The position numbers and the translations under genes are program-made. Shown one piece after another: positions 1 through 9,089 of a stretch of 34,381 bases of DNA. How positions within the stretch are numbered: the first letter of the stretch is position 1; each line of letters opens with the position of its first letter. The stretch is from positions 1 through 34,381 of the forward strand of contig CAIRQX010000033.1 of NCBI GenBank assembly GCA_903880855.1, written 5' to 3'. The notes beneath the pieces were generated by a model. It saw only the letters and a program-made list of their open reading frames with translations. It had not been told where the DNA came from and ran no database searches. The stretch comes from an uncultured Burkholderiales bacterium (GTDB lineage: Bacteria; Pseudomonadota; Gammaproteobacteria; Burkholderiales; Burkholderiaceae_C).

Positions 1-2
1 AC

Positions 3-1382
3 TTACACACCACGCAAGGTGCGGGCGAACCTGTGCGTATTTACGAGTCACCCACCGACTTTGCAGAAGCGCAGTGGATGGTGGAAGAAATGAAACAACT
101 CTTGCGCGAAGGGCAAAACGGTGACGGTGCCCAAGGTGTTGCACACCGCCATGAAATTGCCGTGCTCTACCGCAGCAACGCACAAAGCCGGGTGATTGAA
201 ACAGCCTTGTTCAATGCGGCTATGCCCTACCGTGTGTATGGTGGCTTGCGATTCTTTGAGCGTGCTGAAATCAAACATGCTTTGGCTTACCTGCGTTTGT
301 TAGAAAACCCACGTGATGACACCAGTTTTATGCGCGTCGTCAACTTTCCGCTACGTGGCATTGGCGCGCGCAGCATTGAACAATTGCAAGATGCTGCCCG
401 CGCCATGGGGTGCCCTTTGCACGACGCAGTCAGCACCCTGACGGGTAAAGCAGGTGTGAATATCACCGCATTTGTGGCCAAGATCGACGTGTTGCGCGAA
501 CAGACCCAAGGTCAGAACCTCAGGCAAATCATTGAGCTATTGCTAGACCACTCTGGCTTGGTAGAGCATTACCAAAGCGAGCGCGAAGGCGCAGACCGTA
601 TCGAAAACTTGACTGAATTGGTCAATGCAGCAGAGAGCTTTGTCACCCAAGAGGGCTTTGGCCGAGACGCTGTCGCAATGCCAGTGAACGGTGAAATGAT
701 CAACCCAGATACAGGTGAAACCTTGTCACCCTTGGCGGCATTTTTGACCCACGCAGCCCTTGAGTCAGGCGACAACCAAGCACAAGCGGGGCAAGATGCT
801 GTGCAGTTGATGACGGTGCATGCCTCCAAAGGACTAGAGTTTGATTGCGTGTTCATCACTGGCATGGAAGAGGGCTTGTTTCCTCATGAAAACTCGATGA
901 ATGACTACGACGGATTGGAAGAAGAGAGACGCTTGATGTATGTCGCTATCACCAGAGCGCGGCGGAGGTTGTATTTGAGCCATTCGCAAACCCGCATGTT
1001 GCATGGTCAAACACGCTACAACATCAAGAGCCGATTTTTTGATGAACTGCCTGAGCATGCGCTCAAATGGATCACGCCTGCCAGATCTGCTTTTGCGGAT
1101 GCACACGCCTCGCCACGCAATGCTTGGCAACAGCCTGCTTGGTCGAATAACGATTGGCAAACCAAGGCCAGTGCGCCAACGCCTGTTGTGCAACGCGCAC
1201 CTGCCGCCACGGGGCCCAATGCTTGGGTACGTTCAGGCGTGCAAGTGTTTCACACCAAGTTTGGAGAAGGCACGGTGGTTGGCATGGAAGGCGTTGGAGA
1301 TGACGCTAGAGCCCAAGTGAATTTCTCACGCCACGGTATGAAATGGTTGGCTTTGAGCGTCGCCAAACTCACGCAGGTTTGA
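3..1382 (+). CDS. uvrD: DNA helicase II, UvrD/PcrA type (3' part only)
   Basis: This is the C-terminal part of a superfamily 1A 3'-5' DNA helicase used in nucleotide-excision and mismatch repair. The reading frame is open from base 3, so the start lies outside the window and about 459 codons are visible. Late helicase motifs are present: TVHASKGLEFD (motif V region), the acidic stretch FPHENS, and EERRLMYVAITRAR (motif VI with its arginine finger). The last 50 residues (GVQVFHTKFGEGTVVG onward) match the Tudor-like C-terminal domain of UvrD/PcrA, which contacts RNA polymerase in characterised members. The N-terminal Walker A half is missing only because of the window edge. The gene ends 7 bases before the stop of the convergent membrane-protein gene, and no terminator hairpin was seen between them. 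Confidence 0.95.
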   Translation, partial: LHTTQGAGEPVRIYESPTDFAEAQWMVEEMKQLLREGQNGDGAQGVAHRHEIAVLYRSNAQSRVIETALFNAAMPYRVYGGLRFFERAEIKHALAYLRLLENPRDDTSFMRVVNFPLRGIGARSIEQLQDAARAMGCPLHDAVSTLTGKAGVNITAFVAKIDVLREQTQGQNLRQIIELLLDHSGLVEHYQSEREGADRIENLTELVNAAESFVTQEGFGRDAVAMPVNGEMINPDTGETLSPLAAFLTHAALESGDNQAQAGQDAVQLMTVHASKGLEFDCVFITGMEEGLFPHENSMNDYDGLEEERRLMYVAITRARRRLYLSHSQTRMLHGQTRYNIKSRFFDELPEHALKWITPARSAFADAHASPRNAWQQPAWSNNDWQTKASAPTPVVQRAPAATGPNAWVRSGVQVFHTKFGEGTVVGMEGVGDDARAQVNFSRHGMKWLALSVAKLTQV

Positions 1383-1389
1383 GTTTTCT

Positions 1390-2166
1390 TTAGGCATAAA
1401 TGGTGTCGCTGACAAAACAGTCGCGAAAGCTGAAATACACCGAGCAAAAAAACATGGCCGCTAGCATCAGCATGGCGGGCAAAAGCGTCATAGACGCCAA
1501 TTCACCATCACCCATCAAGCCCGATACCAAACTCAATATCAATGCGGTGGACATGAAAATCACAGTCCACATCAAGCCAAATACTAAAAAAGCACGCCAA
1601 TTACGCAAACATGCGACAGTACTGAAAAACAAGCTTTTGAGGGCTGGTACACCATGCCAATGCACTAGTGCAGGCGCATGCCAAAACACCATAGAAAGTG
1701 GCATATAAAGTAGAAGCGATAGCCACATGGCGTTTTGAAAATTTGGATCCATGATGGTTTCTGCGTCCAGTTTTCCACCTACCAGATATAACTTGGCAAA
1801 GCCTCCGCCGTCCATCAATGCAGAGATACCCATAACACCGACAAAGCCAAGAGCGTAGAGAAGGCCCAAGATCGCCATGTCGCGTTTACGTTCTTTACTA
1901 GCGCGAAACGCAATGGCCAAAATAGTAGGCATGGGGAATTTTCCTAGATCAACTTCACGACTGGCCGCCATCAAACCCAAGGTGGCCGCAGGTAACAGGG
2001 TGAGGGCAATAAAACTACCCACGATAGGCAGCAATGCAGACAGCGACATGATGGCCATGAAGAGGAAAAACAATCCGCTCATGGCGATCGGTTGTTTCCA
2101 AAACACGCGAATACCTTGTCGAACCCATTTGGATCCTGTGCGCGCGTCAACTACATTGAGTTTCAT
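1390..2166 (-). CDS. BPSS1780 family integral membrane protein
   Basis: This 258-residue protein has about six hydrophobic segments, roughly residues 27-50, 51-67, 96-116, 147-168, 193-218 and 229-247. It has no signal peptide and no enzymatic motif that I recognise. The N-terminus (VDARTGSKWVRQGIRVFWKQP) and overall length match the BPSS1780 family of uncharacterised Burkholderiales inner-membrane proteins. Its ATG overlaps the thrB stop codon in an ATGA arrangement, so it is probably translationally coupled to thrB. No function should be inferred beyond membrane location. Family assignment is from recognition; biochemical role is unknown. Confidence 0.8.
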   Translation of the reverse strand: MKLNVVDARTGSKWVRQGIRVFWKQPIAMSGLFFLFMAIMSLSALLPIVGSFIALTLLPAATLGLMAASREVDLGKFPMPTILAIAFRASKERKRDMAILGLLYALGFVGVMGISALMDGGGFAKLYLVGGKLDAETIMDPNFQNAMWLSLLLYMPLSMVFWHAPALVHWHGVPALKSLFFSTVACLRNWRAFLVFGLMWTVIFMSTALILSLVSGLMGDGELASMTLLPAMLMLAAMFFCSVYFSFRDCFVSDTIYA

Positions 2167-3131
2167 GTGGACAACCCGATCGGATGCGCCACTCTTTGAC
2201 GCAAAACACGTTCAAAGTGTGTCGGGTCGTGTGGTGTGAGCATGCTGGCTTCGCGCGGTAAATGGAAGTCCCACAAGCGCGATGTCCAAAAACGCAGCGC
2301 ACCAGCGCGCAACATGGGGTTAAGCAATTGACGCTCAGCGCTAATCAAAGGCCTGACAGCTTGGTAGGCCGCAAGCAATGCAGTAGTCTTTTCGACATGC
2401 AAGGCACCAGTGTCTAGATCAATACACCAGTCGTTCAGGCAAACCGCCAGATCGAACAGCCATGTATCAACGCCAGCAAAATAAAAATCAAAAAAGCCGG
2501 TGAGTTGAAGCGAGTTACCAGCGCCTTCAAACATCACGTTGTCACGAAACAAGTCTGCATGTACGGGCCCGCGCGGAAGAGCCTCGTAAGCAGAAGAGTT
2601 AGCGGCATGGTTTTGAAACGCAAGTTCGCTTTGGATCAAACAACTTTGCGAGGCATTCAAAAATGGCAACACCACAGGAACTGTCTGGTTCCACCAAGCC
2701 AATCCACGTAAATTGGGTTGATGGCGGTTGTAATCTTTACCCGCCAAATGCATGCGCGCCAACATACCGCCCACTGCTTGACAGTGCTGTGGCGTTGGAG
2801 TGAGTTCACTGCTGCCCATCAAACGGTTGACCACAGCGGCGGGTTTGCCTTCGAGAGTCAACAAAATATCGCCATCTGAATTGGCTACAGGGTCTGGTAC
2901 AGGTATGCCGTGGTGTGCCAAATGTTTCATCAAATGCAGATAAAACGGCAGTTGCTGGTGGGTGAGGCGCTCAAACAGCGTCAGAACATAGGCGCCCACG
3001 CTGCTGGTTAAAAAATAATTGGTGTTTTCTATGCCACCTTGAATGCCTTGGAGCTCAACTAAATCACCCAGTTGCAATTGGGTAAGCAATTCTTGGGCTT
3101 TGGATTCAGAGACTTCTGTAAAAACGGCCAT
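2163..3131 (-). CDS. thrB: Homoserine kinase (ThrB, aminoglycoside-phosphotransferase-like type)
   Basis: Homoserine kinase makes O-phospho-L-homoserine from homoserine and ATP, a step of threonine synthesis in the cytoplasm. The protein belongs to the APH/choline-kinase-like ThrB family found in many proteobacteria, not the GHMP kinase type of E. coli. The start IMAVFTEVS, the segment GGIENTNYFLT, and the catalytic loop HADLFRDNVMF with downstream FDFYFAG all fit. An upstream in-frame start at 3191 would add 20 residues with no family counterpart, so the ATG at 3131 (322 residues) was chosen. The gene is divergent from polA, with only 68 bases between starts, and overlaps the following membrane-protein gene by 4 bases. 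Confidence 0.92.
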   Translation of the reverse strand: MAVFTEVSESKAQELLTQLQLGDLVELQGIQGGIENTNYFLTSSVGAYVLTLFERLTHQQLPFYLHLMKHLAHHGIPVPDPVANSDGDILLTLEGKPAAVVNRLMGSSELTPTPQHCQAVGGMLARMHLAGKDYNRHQPNLRGLAWWNQTVPVVLPFLNASQSCLIQSELAFQNHAANSSAYEALPRGPVHADLFRDNVMFEGAGNSLQLTGFFDFYFAGVDTWLFDLAVCLNDWCIDLDTGALHVEKTTALLAAYQAVRPLISAERQLLNPMLRAGALRFWTSRLWDFHLPREASMLTPHDPTHFERVLRQRVAHPIGLST

Positions 3132-3199
3132 GATAGGGTGGAATAAACGTAAGGCGTGATTGTAGTTGGCACAGTTTCTTGCACGGCACAATGTGGGAT

Positions 3200-6019
3200 A
3201 TGACCGAAAAGAAAACCTTGTTATTGGTAGATGGTTCTAGTTATCTCTACCGCGCTTTCCATGCCATGCCCGATTTGCGTGCAGTGCCAGGCGACCCATC
3301 TAGTGCAGCTACGGGTGCGATACGTGGCATGGTCAACATGATGCAAAGTTTGCGCAAAGAGGTGCCCGCCGATTACGCCGTGTGTGTGTTTGACGCCAAG
3401 GGCCCGACATTCCGCGACGACTTGTATCCAGCTTACAAAGCTAATCGTTCGCCCATGCCAGATGATTTGCGAACACAAATCGAGCCTATCCACCAAGTGG
3501 TGCGGCTTATGGGTTGGCAAGTTTTAGATGTGCCTGGAGTCGAAGCCGACGATGTGATCGGCACCTTGGCTGTATTGGCAGCCAAGCAAAGCATTGAGGT
3601 GATTGTTTCTAGTGGCGACAAAGATTTGAGCCAGTTGGTCGATCAACACATCACCATCATCGACACCATGAATGGAAAGCGGCGCGATGTCGCTGGCGTC
3701 ACCGCAGAGTTTGGCGTGCCACCGCATTTGATGATTGATTTCCAAACACTTGTGGGTGACACCGTCGACAACGTACCCGGTGTGCAAAAAGTGGGACCTA
3801 AAACAGCCGCAAAATGGTTGATGGAATACGGCTCCATCGAAGCTTTATTAGAAAACGCGCACGCCATCAAAGGCGTTGTAGGCGAGAACCTACGACAAGC
3901 GATAGATTGGTTACCGATGGGCCGACAGCTTGTCACCATCAAAACCGATTGCGATTTGTCTGCTTATGTGCCGACATTGCCAGCGCTCGAGGCATTGACA
4001 TTGCAACCGCCAGACCGCTTAGGACTCAAAAGTTTTTATGAGACCTATGGCTTTAAAGGGTTGGCACGCGCAATGTCCGATGACGCTGGCGTTTTAGATT
4101 ATTCTGGTGAGGCTGGAGAGCCTCCAGCAGTTACTTCAAAATTTGCAAAGCAATTCAAGCCACAAGTCTCTGATGCAATATTTGAAGATATCAAGCCGCA
4201 GCCCTCGCAAGTCACAACCAAACAGTACACCTGTGTTTTGACTTGGGAACAATTCGATATATGGTTTGAAAAAATAAAACAAGCCAACTTAACGGCATTT
4301 GACACAGAAACGACTGCGATAGATGCGATGACAGCACAAATCGTGGGATTGAGTTTTTCTGTGCAACCTGGCGAAGCTTGTTACATACCTTTAAGGCACA
4401 GCTATGGTGACGCACCCAATCAACTGCCACTCGATGAAGTCATTGCCAAACTCAAGCCTTGGTTTGAAGACCCAAAGGCTTTGAAGCTAGGCCAGCACAT
4501 CAAATATGACCGCCATGTGATGGCGAACTATGACGTGCAAGTGCAAGGATTTGTGCACGACACCATGTTGCAAAGTTATGTGCTGGAAGTGCATAAGCCG
4601 CATGGCTTGGCGAGTCTGGCACTGCGGCATGTAGAGCGCCAAGGCCTCAGTTACGAAGACGTCTGCGGCAAAGGTGCGCACCAAATATCGTTTTCGCAAG
4701 TAGAAATAGAGCGCGCCAGTGAATACGCTTGCGAAGACGCTGATATGACCATGGATGTGCATCTTGCACTGTGGCCACATTTGCAAGCCGATACGCAACT
4801 GGCATTTATTTACGATTTAGAAATCAAAAGTAGCGAAGCCCTGTTTCGGGTAGAACGCAATGGCGTTTTAATAGATGGCCCCAAGTTGGCGACGCAAAGC
4901 CACGCTTTAGGTCAGCGTATTGTCGAACTTGAAAACGAGGCCTATGCCATTGCAGGCCAGCCTTTTAATTTGGCAAGTCCTAAACAACTAGGCGAAATAT
5001 TTTTTGACAAACTGGGATTGCCAGTAGTCAAGAAAACGGCAACCGGCGCGCGTAGCACAGACGAAGAAGTTCTTGAAAAATTGGCACAAGACTATCCACT
5101 ACCCGCCAAAATTTTGGAGCACCGCTCGTTAAGCAAGCTCAAAGGCACCTACACCGACAAACTGGCGCAAATGGCCAATCCCAAAACGGGCAGGGTACAC
5201 ACACACTATGCGCAAGCGGTTGCGGTGACTGGAAGGTTATCAAGCAACGACCCTAATTTACAAAATATTCCTATTCGCACGCCAGAGGGTCGCAAAGTGC
5301 GCGAGGCTTTTGTGGCACCTACTGGCAGTGTGATCGCAAGCGCCGACTACAGCCAAATTGAATTGCGGATCATGGCGCATTTGAGCGATGACGCGGCATT
5401 GCTAAAAGCCTTTCACGATGGCTTGGACGTGCACCGTGCAACAGCTGCCGAAGTGTTTGGCCTCTCGGTTGATCAGGTGAGTAGCGAGCAGCGTCGTTAT
5501 GCCAAAGTGATTAACTTCGGCTTGATTTACGGCATGAGTGCTTTTGGTTTGGCTAAGGCTTTGGGTATCGACAACACCGCAGCTAAAAATTACATCACCC
5601 GCTACTTCGAAAGATTTGCTGGCGTGAAGCGCTATATGGACGACACGCGTGAGCAAGCCAAAGCACAGGGGTATGTACAAACTGTCTTTGGTCGACGCTT
5701 GTATTTACCTGAAATCAATAGTGCGGCAGCACCTAGACGAGCAGGCGCTGAACGCGCTGCTATCAACGCGCCGATGCAAGGCACTGCCGCAGACTTGATC
5801 AAGATGAGTATGGTGAAAATCCAAAACGTGCTCGATGCCGAACAACGTAGCTCGCGCATCATCATGCAAGTGCATGACGAATTGGTGTTTGAAGTGTCTC
5901 TGTCAGAAGTAGAGTGGGTCAAGCAAGAAGTGCCTCGTCTGATGGCGAGCGTGGCAGAACTCAAGGTGGCATTGTTAGCAGAGATTGGGGTGGGGGCTAA
6001 TTGGGACGTCGCACATTGA
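3200..6019 (+). CDS. polA: DNA polymerase I
   Basis: DNA polymerase I fills gaps and removes RNA primers during replication and repair. All three domains are present in about 939 residues. The N-terminal 5'-3' exonuclease (about 1-300) begins LLLVDGSSYLYRAFHA and carries GVEADDVIGT and SSGDKDLSQLV. The 3'-5' exonuclease keeps its DTETT metal site near residue 368, so proofreading is probably active. The polymerase domain has motif A (DYSQIELR, from about residue 716), the O-helix RRYAKVINFGLIYG and motif C (VHDELVFE, near residue 892). The start at 3200 follows homologous N-termini. ATG 3191 and TTG 3179 are in-frame alternatives, and no site has a strong ribosome-binding sequence. Confidence 0.96.
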   Translation: MTEKKTLLLVDGSSYLYRAFHAMPDLRAVPGDPSSAATGAIRGMVNMMQSLRKEVPADYAVCVFDAKGPTFRDDLYPAYKANRSPMPDDLRTQIEPIHQVVRLMGWQVLDVPGVEADDVIGTLAVLAAKQSIEVIVSSGDKDLSQLVDQHITIIDTMNGKRRDVAGVTAEFGVPPHLMIDFQTLVGDTVDNVPGVQKVGPKTAAKWLMEYGSIEALLENAHAIKGVVGENLRQAIDWLPMGRQLVTIKTDCDLSAYVPTLPALEALTLQPPDRLGLKSFYETYGFKGLARAMSDDAGVLDYSGEAGEPPAVTSKFAKQFKPQVSDAIFEDIKPQPSQVTTKQYTCVLTWEQFDIWFEKIKQANLTAFDTETTAIDAMTAQIVGLSFSVQPGEACYIPLRHSYGDAPNQLPLDEVIAKLKPWFEDPKALKLGQHIKYDRHVMANYDVQVQGFVHDTMLQSYVLEVHKPHGLASLALRHVERQGLSYEDVCGKGAHQISFSQVEIERASEYACEDADMTMDVHLALWPHLQADTQLAFIYDLEIKSSEALFRVERNGVLIDGPKLATQSHALGQRIVELENEAYAIAGQPFNLASPKQLGEIFFDKLGLPVVKKTATGARSTDEEVLEKLAQDYPLPAKILEHRSLSKLKGTYTDKLAQMANPKTGRVHTHYAQAVAVTGRLSSNDPNLQNIPIRTPEGRKVREAFVAPTGSVIASADYSQIELRIMAHLSDDAALLKAFHDGLDVHRATAAEVFGLSVDQVSSEQRRYAKVINFGLIYGMSAFGLAKALGIDNTAAKNYITRYFERFAGVKRYMDDTREQAKAQGYVQTVFGRRLYLPEINSAAAPRRAGAERAAINAPMQGTAADLIKMSMVKIQNVLDAEQRSSRIIMQVHDELVFEVSLSEVEWVKQEVPRLMASVAELKVALLAEIGVGANWDVAH

Positions 6020-6074
6020 TGTAATGTGTGCAAGTTGTGCCGAAATGGCCAATCTTTGTGCCTATGATTAGCCT

Positions 6075-6914
6075 ATGACACTTATTTCAATTCTTGTAGG
6101 AACCTTGGTTGCTGGGGTTGGCAGCGTATGGATTGCTGCAATGTTGGCTTATGCCTTGCTCTCGCGATTCACCCAGCATTTATTGAGTCTTGCAGCGGGC
6201 GCATTATTAGCCACTGCTTTTATGCGACTCTTGCCTGAAGCGTTTGAGCAATCTGCTGTTGCTGGTGTTTCTGCCCAACTATTGTTTGCAGTGTTGCTGA
6301 TGGGTTTGATTTTTTTCTTTCTATTGGACAAAGCGGAGTTGTGGCACCACGGGCATGAGCATGGGCATTCGCATGAAATGAATGAAGTGCGTGACCACTC
6401 GCATGGACATGAACACCATGACCATGCTCACTCGCATAAAGAAACAACACATAACCACCACCACACTAGCGGAAGCTGGGCTGTGTTGCTAGGTGATAGT
6501 GTTCACGCCTTTGGCGACGGCATATTGATTGCAGCTGCTTTTGTAGCCGACACGCGTTTAGGTGTGGCGGCCGCCTTGGCGGTGATGGCACACGAGGTAC
6601 CGCACCATGTAGGCGATTTGGTTGTGTTACGGCAATCCTTAGGCAACGCCAAAGCCGCTTTAATCAAGTTGTCGCTGTCAGGCAGTGTGACGGCGCTAGG
6701 CGGCTTGATTGGCTATTTGCTCGTAGGTGCCTTAGAAGAATATTTGCCACTATTTTTGGTAGTGGCTGCGAGTAGCTTTATTTATGTAGCCTTGGCTGAC
6801 TTGATTCCACAGTTGCAAAAACGTTTGTCACCAAGGCAGACTGCTGCGCAAGTTGCATGGTTGTTTGCGGGAATTGCCCTAGTCGTTGCGTTGGGTGAGT
6901 GGGCGCAACATTAA
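6075..6914 (+). CDS. ZIP family divalent metal transporter
   Basis: This 279-residue inner-membrane protein has the hallmarks of the ZIP (ZRT/IRT-like) family, which imports zinc, iron or manganese into the cytoplasm. Several transmembrane segments flank a very histidine-rich loop at residues 91-130, with 18 histidines in 40 residues. The following helices carry the metal-pathway motifs DSVHAFGDG (141-149) and HEVPHHVGD (173-181). In many ZIPs the second motif reads HExPxE; here the second acidic residue is histidine. The His-rich loop probably binds metal transiently, but the transported ion cannot be told from sequence. The stop overlaps the stop of the convergent sulfurtransferase by 4 bases. 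No Zur or Fur box was recognised in the 55 bases upstream. Confidence 0.88.
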   Translation: MTLISILVGTLVAGVGSVWIAAMLAYALLSRFTQHLLSLAAGALLATAFMRLLPEAFEQSAVAGVSAQLLFAVLLMGLIFFFLLDKAELWHHGHEHGHSHEMNEVRDHSHGHEHHDHAHSHKETTHNHHHTSGSWAVLLGDSVHAFGDGILIAAAFVADTRLGVAAALAVMAHEVPHHVGDLVVLRQSLGNAKAALIKLSLSGSVTALGGLIGYLLVGALEEYLPLFLVVAASSFIYVALADLIPQLQKRLSPRQTAAQVAWLFAGIALVVALGEWAQH

Positions 6915-7780
6915 ATAGCGGGTGATTTCTCGCATGGCAAACCTGGCGTGTTGCACCATTCACTCCAACTTCCTGCATAAAGACCAGTAGGTCCTAATCC
7001 AGCAATTTCCATAGCCAATACATTGGGTATGGCGCTGACGCCACTGCCACAGTGGTGCACCACTGTGTTTGGTTGCCTGCCATTCAATAGCAAAGCAAAT
7101 TCTTCACGTAATTCGGATGGGCTTTTGAAGAAGCCTTGCTCATTCAAGTTGGTACTGTAAAGACGATTAAGAGCACCGGGGATGTGTCCTGCCACCGGGT
7201 CCAAGGGTTCTACTTCACCACGAAACCGAGCGGGTGCTCTGGCATCGATCAATGTTTGTGTTGTCTTTAAATTGGCTGCAACGGTGGCGGTATCCACCAG
7301 TGGAAGCAAGGGTGTACGCACAGAAAAATTGCCAGCTTTTGCATGGTTGGGTGTTGAGTTGCCAGTTGCCACTTCACCGCCAGCAGCGTTCCATGCTTGC
7401 AAGCCACCATCCAAAACGGCAGTGGCTGTGTGGCCGCACCATTTCAGCATCCACCACATACGCCCGCAATAGTTCACACCGTTGCGGTCGTACACCACGA
7501 CTTGCGTGGCGTCATTGACACCCATACTGCGTAGCCAAGCTGCAAATACTTCTGGCTTGGGAAGCGGGTGACGGCCACCATTGGCGCGTTGTGCATCATC
7601 GTGTGTGGACAAATGCTTTTCTAGATCTGCTCGCAAAGCCCCTGCAATATGTTGTTCTAGATATTTTTCATCACCAGCGCTGGGTTTTGCGAGCTCGAAC
7701 GTGCAGTCAAACACCACGCAGTCTGCGGTACTTGCACGCAAAGTTTGTAAGTCTTTTACTGAAATCAAAGTGGTGAACAT
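6911..7780 (-). CDS. sseA: Sulfurtransferase, 3-mercaptopyruvate/thiosulfate type
   Basis: This is a tandem rhodanese-domain protein of 289 residues, the usual length for SseA-type enzymes. These move sulfur from 3-mercaptopyruvate or thiosulfate to an acceptor such as cyanide or thiols. The first domain has VVVYDRNGVNYCGRMWWML, and the linker region contains LIDARAPARFRGEVEPLDPVAGHIPGA split across residues near the middle of the protein. The catalytic loop CGSGVSA begins at Cys244. That CG(S/T)G form is typical of mercaptopyruvate sulfurtransferases rather than classical rhodanese (CRxGxT). The Rieske oxygenase gene lies 21 bases upstream on the same strand, so the two may be cotranscribed. 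Confidence 0.88.
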   Translation of the reverse strand: MFTTLISVKDLQTLRASTADCVVFDCTFELAKPSAGDEKYLEQHIAGALRADLEKHLSTHDDAQRANGGRHPLPKPEVFAAWLRSMGVNDATQVVVYDRNGVNYCGRMWWMLKWCGHTATAVLDGGLQAWNAAGGEVATGNSTPNHAKAGNFSVRTPLLPLVDTATVAANLKTTQTLIDARAPARFRGEVEPLDPVAGHIPGALNRLYSTNLNEQGFFKSPSELREEFALLLNGRQPNTVVHHCGSGVSAIPNVLAMEIAGLGPTGLYAGSWSEWCNTPGLPCEKSPAI

Positions 7781-7801
7781 AAAGTCTTTCTTGTGTTGGC
7801 C

Positions 7802-8932
7802 TTACTTTGCGGTGAAGTCCATTTTTCTTCTGTACCACTCATGGAAATGCTGCATTCCGTCTTCCATGGGGCTTTGGTAGGGACCGACCTCGTTATCTCC
7901 ACGTTGCATCAAAGCTTTACGACCTGCGTCCATGCGTTCGGCAATTTCGTCGTCTTCTATGCAAGTTTCCATATAAGCGGCTTGTTGCGCTTCAACAAAC
8001 TCGCGCTCGAATGCAACGATTTCCTCTGGGTAGTAAAACTCCACCATATTGAGTGTTTGGCTAGGGCTGATGGGGTGCAAGGTAGACACTGTCAACACAT
8101 GCGGATACCACTCGACCATGATGTGCGGGTAGTAGGTCAACCAAATGGCGCCACGATCAGGCAATTCCCCGTTGCGGTATTTGAGCAATACGTCGTGCCA
8201 CTTTTGGTAAGTGCTAGAGCCTGGTTTTCCAAAACTCGACGACACACCGACTGTTTGCACCGAATAGTTTTCTTTAAATTCCCAGTTCAAATCATCACAG
8301 GTGACGAATTGACCAAGTCCTGGATGGAAGGGGCCGACGTGGTAATCCTCTAGATAGACCTCGATAAAAGTCTTCCAGTTGTAATTGCATGTGTGCAACT
8401 CAACGCGGTCGAGCGCAAAACCAGTGAAATCTAGCGCGGTGCGAGGCCCCATATGGGCTAAATCAGCTTCAATGTCTAAGCCGTTATCTTCAAATAACAA
8501 CCCGTTCCATTCGCGAAGTGGATAGTTATTTAGGTTTAAACAAGGGTCTTGCGCAAAGTGCGGAGCGCCTAACAGTTTGCCTGAAGGGGAGTAAGTCCAT
8601 CTGTGCAGGGGACAGATGATATTTCCGCCGCCAGAGCTTTGCGCTTGCGTTTTGAGAGAGCCTTTGTCCTTCAATATGACGGCTTGTCGGTGCCGACACA
8701 CATTGGAGAGTAACTCGACCCCTTCATGCGAGCGCACGAGCACGCGTCCTCCACTTTCTTGTGGAAGTACGAAGAAGTCGCCCTCTTCGGGCACAGCAAG
8801 TTGGTGACCCACATAGCGTGGGCCAGACTGAAAGATGGTCTCCAGTTCGCGCTGAAAGAGCGCCTCGTCAGAGTAACTGGTAACTGGTAGTTGGGCTTGC
8901 GCCTGCTGCAGTTGAAGACTTAAATCAGACAT
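7802..8932 (-). CDS. Rieske non-heme iron oxygenase, alpha subunit
   Basis: This 376-residue protein has the two-domain plan of aromatic ring-hydroxylating or quaternary-amine Rieske oxygenases. The N-terminal [2Fe-2S] site uses Cys79-x-His81 and Cys107-x2-His110. The catalytic domain has NWKTFIEVYLEDYHVGPFH, giving His198 and His203 as mononuclear iron ligands with a Glu/Asp pair just before them. The acidic segment CIEDDEIAERMD near residues 330-340 is a likely source of the third ligand. The spacing between the two Rieske half-motifs is 25 residues, longer than the usual 15-17. No reductase or ferredoxin gene is adjacent, so the electron donor and substrate are unknown. A sulfurtransferase gene follows 21 bases downstream. 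Confidence 0.9.
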   Translation of the reverse strand: MSDLSLQLQQAQAQLPVTSYSDEALFQRELETIFQSGPRYVGHQLAVPEEGDFFVLPQESGGRVLVRSHEGVELLSNVCRHRQAVILKDKGSLKTQAQSSGGGNIICPLHRWTYSPSGKLLGAPHFAQDPCLNLNNYPLREWNGLLFEDNGLDIEADLAHMGPRTALDFTGFALDRVELHTCNYNWKTFIEVYLEDYHVGPFHPGLGQFVTCDDLNWEFKENYSVQTVGVSSSFGKPGSSTYQKWHDVLLKYRNGELPDRGAIWLTYYPHIMVEWYPHVLTVSTLHPISPSQTLNMVEFYYPEEIVAFEREFVEAQQAAYMETCIEDDEIAERMDAGRKALMQRGDNEVGPYQSPMEDGMQHFHEWYRRKMDFTAK

Positions 8933-9046
8933 GGGTGACCTGACCTAAAGACTCCCCACAGGGAGGTGGATGAAAAATAAATCAGACTAAAAGCTGACGG
9001 GGGAGTGGCATTGTACCCATGCCTCATCATGGTGCTGAGACACTCT

Positions 9047-9085
9047 AAAATAGACTTCTAACTTACTAAAAATAGACTTGTAACT
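9047..9085. repeat. Imperfect tandem direct repeat immediately before xseB
   Basis: AAAATAGACTTCTAACT (9047-9063) recurs as AAAATAGACTTGTAACT (9069-9085), 17 bases with one mismatch. The period is 22 bases, about two helical turns. The second copy ends 4 bases before the xseB ATG, where no ribosome-binding site is visible. The 157-base gap from 8933 to 9089 holds nothing else clear except a short CTCCC-CACA-GGGAG hairpin (8952-8965). Confidence 0.7.
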
Positions 9086-9089
9086 AAAT

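Noticed and set aside
3160-3199. TTGGCA and CACAAT as a promoter for polA
   Set aside because: The spacer is only 15 bases and the -10 would lie on the start codon region. Not convincing.
6011-6031. CACATT/AATGTG hairpin at the end of polA
   Set aside because: A 6-bp AT-rich stem without a T tract; insufficient for a terminator.
7793-8353. 186-codon plus-strand frame opposite the Rieske oxygenase gene
   Set aside because: The minus-strand frame encodes a clear oxygenase with intact metal ligands. The plus frame has no recognisable domain or ribosome-binding site.
8873-8891. Tandem TAACTGG repeat
   Set aside because: Two copies of 7 bases inside the Rieske oxygenase coding sequence, explained by its codons.
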